NCBI RefSeq assembly: GCF_964355755.1
Contig: NC_092677.1
Span: forward strand, 13,540,601-13,600,600
From: Antedon mediterranea
Lineage: Eukaryota > Echinodermata > Crinoidea > Comatulida > Antedonidae
DNA: 60,000 nt
Reading direction: 5' to 3'
Position numbers and translations under genes: made by a program. The notes beneath the pieces were generated by a model, which saw only the letters and a program-made list of their open reading frames with translations, made no database searches and was not told where the DNA came from. This document shows, in pieces, positions 57,001-60,000 of this stretch (position 1 is its first letter; each line of letters starts with the position of its first letter).

Positions 57001-57160
57001 GCGCAGAGTCGAATAATTTGTTCTGCGCATGTCAATTATGCTATAGTAACCAGTTATATCGAAAAATTGTAAAGGTCGAAATTTGGTCATTTTTTGAAGA
57101 AAAAAAGATTCATAATTACATGCGCCGAGTCGAATAATTTGTTCTGCGCATCTTAATTAT
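54083..57160. repeat. Dyad-symmetric satellite array, part 1 (about 196-bp and 120-bp units)
   Basis: Each long unit has two centres of symmetry. One lies between ACATGCGCAGAG and TTCTGCGCATGT, the other at CCTGTACTATAGTACAGG. CTATAGTAACCAGTTAT and ATAACTGGTTACTATAG lie on either side of these. Long units are 196 bp (for example 55097 to 55293); short units of about 120 bp lack the TACTATAGTA half. There are about 18 copies of GCGCAGAGTCGAATAATTTG here. Short frames shared by many units (60-80 codons) come from the repeat. Confidence 0.93.
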
Positions 57161-58875
57161 TACGGTGGCCCACAACTGTCACGCACACTATATAAATCAT
57201 ATTCACACAATTAAAGAAGGAATCACACAATTAAAGAAGAAATCACACAATTAAAGAAGGAATCGCATATAAACAAAAGAAAGCATGAAAATATAAAACG
57301 AAATGCACAAATAAAGAAGAAACGCGCAATTAAAGAAGAGCTAAGCACAATTAAAGAAGTCCGCAACAAATTCGAAAGCTCCTCGCACAATTAAAGAAGT
57401 TCGCAACAAAATCAAAAGCTCCTCGCACAATTAAAGAAGTCCGCAACAAATTCGAATGTTCCTCGCACAATTAAAGTACAGTAGTCCGTATGGAACGCCA
57501 TCGCTGCCTCCGGCAGCAAGCTTTAATTCTATTACGTTCGGCTCTTTTACCATTCGGCGCTATTCGGCCCATTTACCATTACGTTCGGCTCTTTCAGCAT
57601 TCGGCGCATTTCTATTTGGCCCATTTACCATTACGTTCGGCTCTTTCAGCATTCGGCTCTTTTTTATTCGGCCCATTTAACATTGCGTTCGGCTCTTTTT
57701 GATTCGGCCCTTTTATATTCGGCTCTTTCTGCATTACGTTGGGCTCTTTTTAAATCGGCATTTTTTTATATGGCGCAATTAAAATCTAACCTTTGACATG
57801 GGGTCAAATGGAAGAAAATCAACGACTGGAAATGATTCTATGAAAAGTTTACAAACATTTCATCATCATGGCGCCAACCATGAGTAGCCAACCGATTAAA
57901 GATGTGTTGAATAACCTAAAATTAATTCATCTTTTAACAAATTTTGAGCGAGAAAGGGTAAATTATTATTATTAAATGTTAGGCTGACACTAGGCTAGGC
58001 CTAGCTAGCCTATGCCATAAATCAACCTTTTCTCTCTCAAAATGGTCAATAAGGTGGGACAATTGCAACTTCTCTAACACATTAATCATGTCAATAACAT
58101 GATTAGTCATATTGAAATAGCCTTCAAATTCATTTAATTCAACCAACCAAACACTCTACATGCTGCATCTATTTGTTTTGTAAACTTTTCATAGACTCAT
58201 TTCCAGCCGTTGATTTTCTTCCATTTGACCGCATGTAAAAGGTTAGAATTTAATTGCGCCGTATAAAAAAGGGCCAAATCAATAAGAGCCGAACGTAATG
58301 CAGAAAGAGCCGAATAAAAAAGGGCCAAATCAATACAGAAAGAGCCGAACGTAATGGTAAATGGGCCAAATAGAAATGCGCCGAATGCTGAAAGAGCCGA
58401 ACGTAATGGTAAATAGGCCAAATAGAAATGCGCCGAATGCTGAAAGAGCCGAACGTAATGGTAAATGGGCCGAATAGAAATGCGCCGAATGCTAAAAGAG
58501 CCGAACGTAATAGTAAAAGAGCCGAATAGAATTAAGTTTGCTGCCGGAGGCAGCGATGGCGTTCCATACGGACTACTGTACTTTAATTTGTTGCGGACTT
58601 CTTTAATTGTGCGAGTAGCTTTCGAATTTGTTGCGGACTTCTTTAATTGTGCGAGGAGCTTTCGAATTTGTTGCGGACTTCTTTAATTGTGCTTAGCTCT
58701 TCTTTATTTGTGCATTTCGTTTTATATTTTCATGCTTTCTTTTGTTTATATGCGATTTCTTCTTTAATTGTGCGATTTCTTCTTTAATTGTGTGATTCCT
58801 TCTTTAATTGTGTAATTCCTTCTTTAATTGTGTGATTCTGTGTTATAGTGTGCGTGACAGTTGTGGGCCACCGTA
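57161..58875. mobile_element. Foldback transposon, 1715 bp, arms about 700 bp, 6-bp target duplication
   Basis: The ends TACGGTGGCCCACAACTGTC and GACAGTTGTGGGCCACCGTA are exact reverse complements, and the inverted arms run from 57161 to about 57857 and from about 58176 to 58875. AATTAT lies directly outside both ends (57155-57160 and 58876-58881). The uninterrupted satellite reads AATTAT once (as near 56650), so this is a clear insertion. The arms contain nested tandem repeats: CACAATTAAAGAAG units outside, and units with ACGTTCGGCTCTTT inside. A spacer of about 320 bp separates the arms. The 6-bp duplication and TAC...GTA ends may suit an IS3EU-like DNA transposon, but that is a guess from memory of the family. 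Confidence 0.9.
57868..57957 (+). CDS. Exon-like reading frame in the foldback element spacer (possible SAM-domain start)
   Basis: ATG at 57868 opens 30 codons (MAPTMSSQPIKDVLNNLKLI, then HLLTNFERER) that end exactly at AGG|GTAAAT, a plausible splice donor. The pattern of a short helix with L..L.L..LL..FE is like the first helices of a SAM domain. It may be the first exon of the element's own protein or a captured host exon. There is no second exon in the spacer. Confidence 0.3.
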
Positions 58876-60000
58876 AATTATTCTATAGTAACCAGTTATA
58901 TCGAAAAATAGTTAGGTCGAAATTTGGTCTTTTTGGAAAAAATCCCTGTACTATATATAATAGTACAGGGAAGTTTTCGAAAATTGGCAATTTTTCAACC
59001 CTTTTATTGGTTGACATAACTGGTTACTATAGCATAATTAACATGCGCAGAGTCGAATAATTTGTAAATTATGCTATAGTAACCAGTTGTATCGAAAAAT
59101 AGTAAAGGTCGAAATTTTGTCTTTTTTTGAAGAAAAAAGATTCATAATTACATGCGCAGAGTCGAATAATTTGTTCTTCGCATCTTAATTATGCTATAGT
59201 AACCAGTTATATTGAAAAATAGTAAGGTCAAAATTTGCCATTTTTCGACTCTTTTTATTGGTTGACATAACTGGATACTATATCATAATTAACATGCGCA
59301 GAGTCGAATAATTTGTTCTGCGCATGTAAATTATGCTATAGTAACCAGTTGTATCGAAAAATAGTAAGGTCAAAATTTGGTCATTTTTGGAAAATATCCC
59401 TGTACTATAGTACAGGAAATTTTCGAAAATTTGCAATTTTTCGACCCTTTTATTGGTTGACATAACTGGTTACTATAGCATAATTAACATGCGCAGAGTC
59501 GAATAATTTGTTCTGCGCATGTAAATTATACTATAGTAACCAGTTATATCGAAAAATTGTAAAGGTCGAAATTTGGTCATTTTTTGAAGAAAAAAATATT
59601 CATAATTACATGCGCAGAGTCGAATAATTTGTTCTGCGCACCTTAATTATGCTATAGTAACCAGTTATATCGAAAAATAGTAAGGTCGAAATTGGGTCAT
59701 TTTTGGAAAAAATCCATGTACAGGGAAATTTTCCAAAAATGACCAATTTTCTACCCTTTTATTTTTTGACATAACTGGTTACCATATCATAATTATCATG
59801 CGCAGAGTCAAATAATTTGTTCTGCGCATGTCAAAAACATTATCCGTCCGGCGGGGGATAGTTTATTACCATTAGTTAAGGTCCTATGTAAAGCACCTAG
59901 AGGGGTCAGTGATCCATTAGGCGCTATATAAATACTGTTTATTATTATTATTATTTATTTATAGTAACCAAGTATAGCGAAAAATAGTAAGGTCGAAATT
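58876..60000. repeat. Dyad-symmetric satellite array, part 2 (runs past the window)
   Basis: The same units as at 54083-57160 resume after the foldback insertion and continue to the window edge, with a SINE/LINE tail inserted near 59830. Confidence 0.92.
59828..59962 (+). mobile_element. SINE/LINE 3' tail inserted in the satellite
   Basis: TGTAAAGCACCTAGAGGGGT and GGCGCTATATAAATACTGTT, then ATT repeats; satellite sequence resumes at TATAGTAACCAAGTATAG. A 5'-truncated retroposon insertion. Confidence 0.75.

Noticed and set aside
57456-58686. Frames rich in FGSF and LRSALSAFG in the foldback arms
   Set aside because: They arise from the arm tandem repeats and occur in mirror image on the other strand.

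Overview
The window is A+T-rich animal genomic DNA with long introns and dense repeats. It holds one multi-exon gene, the first exon of a second gene, and a large body of transposon-derived and tandem repeats. Spliceosomal introns with GT/AG borders, LINE reverse transcriptase relics, a tRNA-headed SINE and TIR elements point to a metazoan. The gene content, intron sizes and repeat style suggest a marine invertebrate, perhaps an echinoderm. The species is not determined by the sequence.

Layout. Positions 1-82 (minus) carry the N-terminal coding exon of an NME5-type nucleoside diphosphate kinase homolog, cut by the window edge. A weak candidate for a small spliced transcript lies at about 890-1320, and a 5'-truncated LINE reverse transcriptase at 3235-3741 (minus). 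From 4829 to 48261 (plus) runs a complete ten-exon gene for a PPP1R16/TIMAP/MYPT3-type protein phosphatase 1 regulatory subunit. All exon joins keep frame and give 679 codons plus stop. The protein has a MyPhoNE motif, a degenerate RVxF motif, five ankyrin repeats, a basic serine-rich segment, a long charged helical tract and a C-terminal CAAX box. It should bring PP1 catalytic subunit to prenylated membranes.

The introns (14.7 and 12.0 kb for the first two) are full of short TIR elements, SINE and LINE pieces and minisatellites. Minisatellites or local duplications sit just downstream of the 5' splice sites of exons 3, 4, 6 and 8. At exon 4 a local duplication has copied the exon end and its splice donor. 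This leaves three in-frame donors with open reading frame between them.

Downstream of the gene (48.3-54.1 kb) no coding sequence was recognised. From 54.08 kb to the window end there is a satellite array built from dyad-symmetric units of about 196 and 120 bp. It is interrupted at 57161-58875 by a 1.7-kb foldback transposon with arms of about 700 bp and a 6-bp target duplication, whose spacer carries a short exon-like reading frame. A SINE/LINE 3' tail is inserted near 59.83-59.96 kb.
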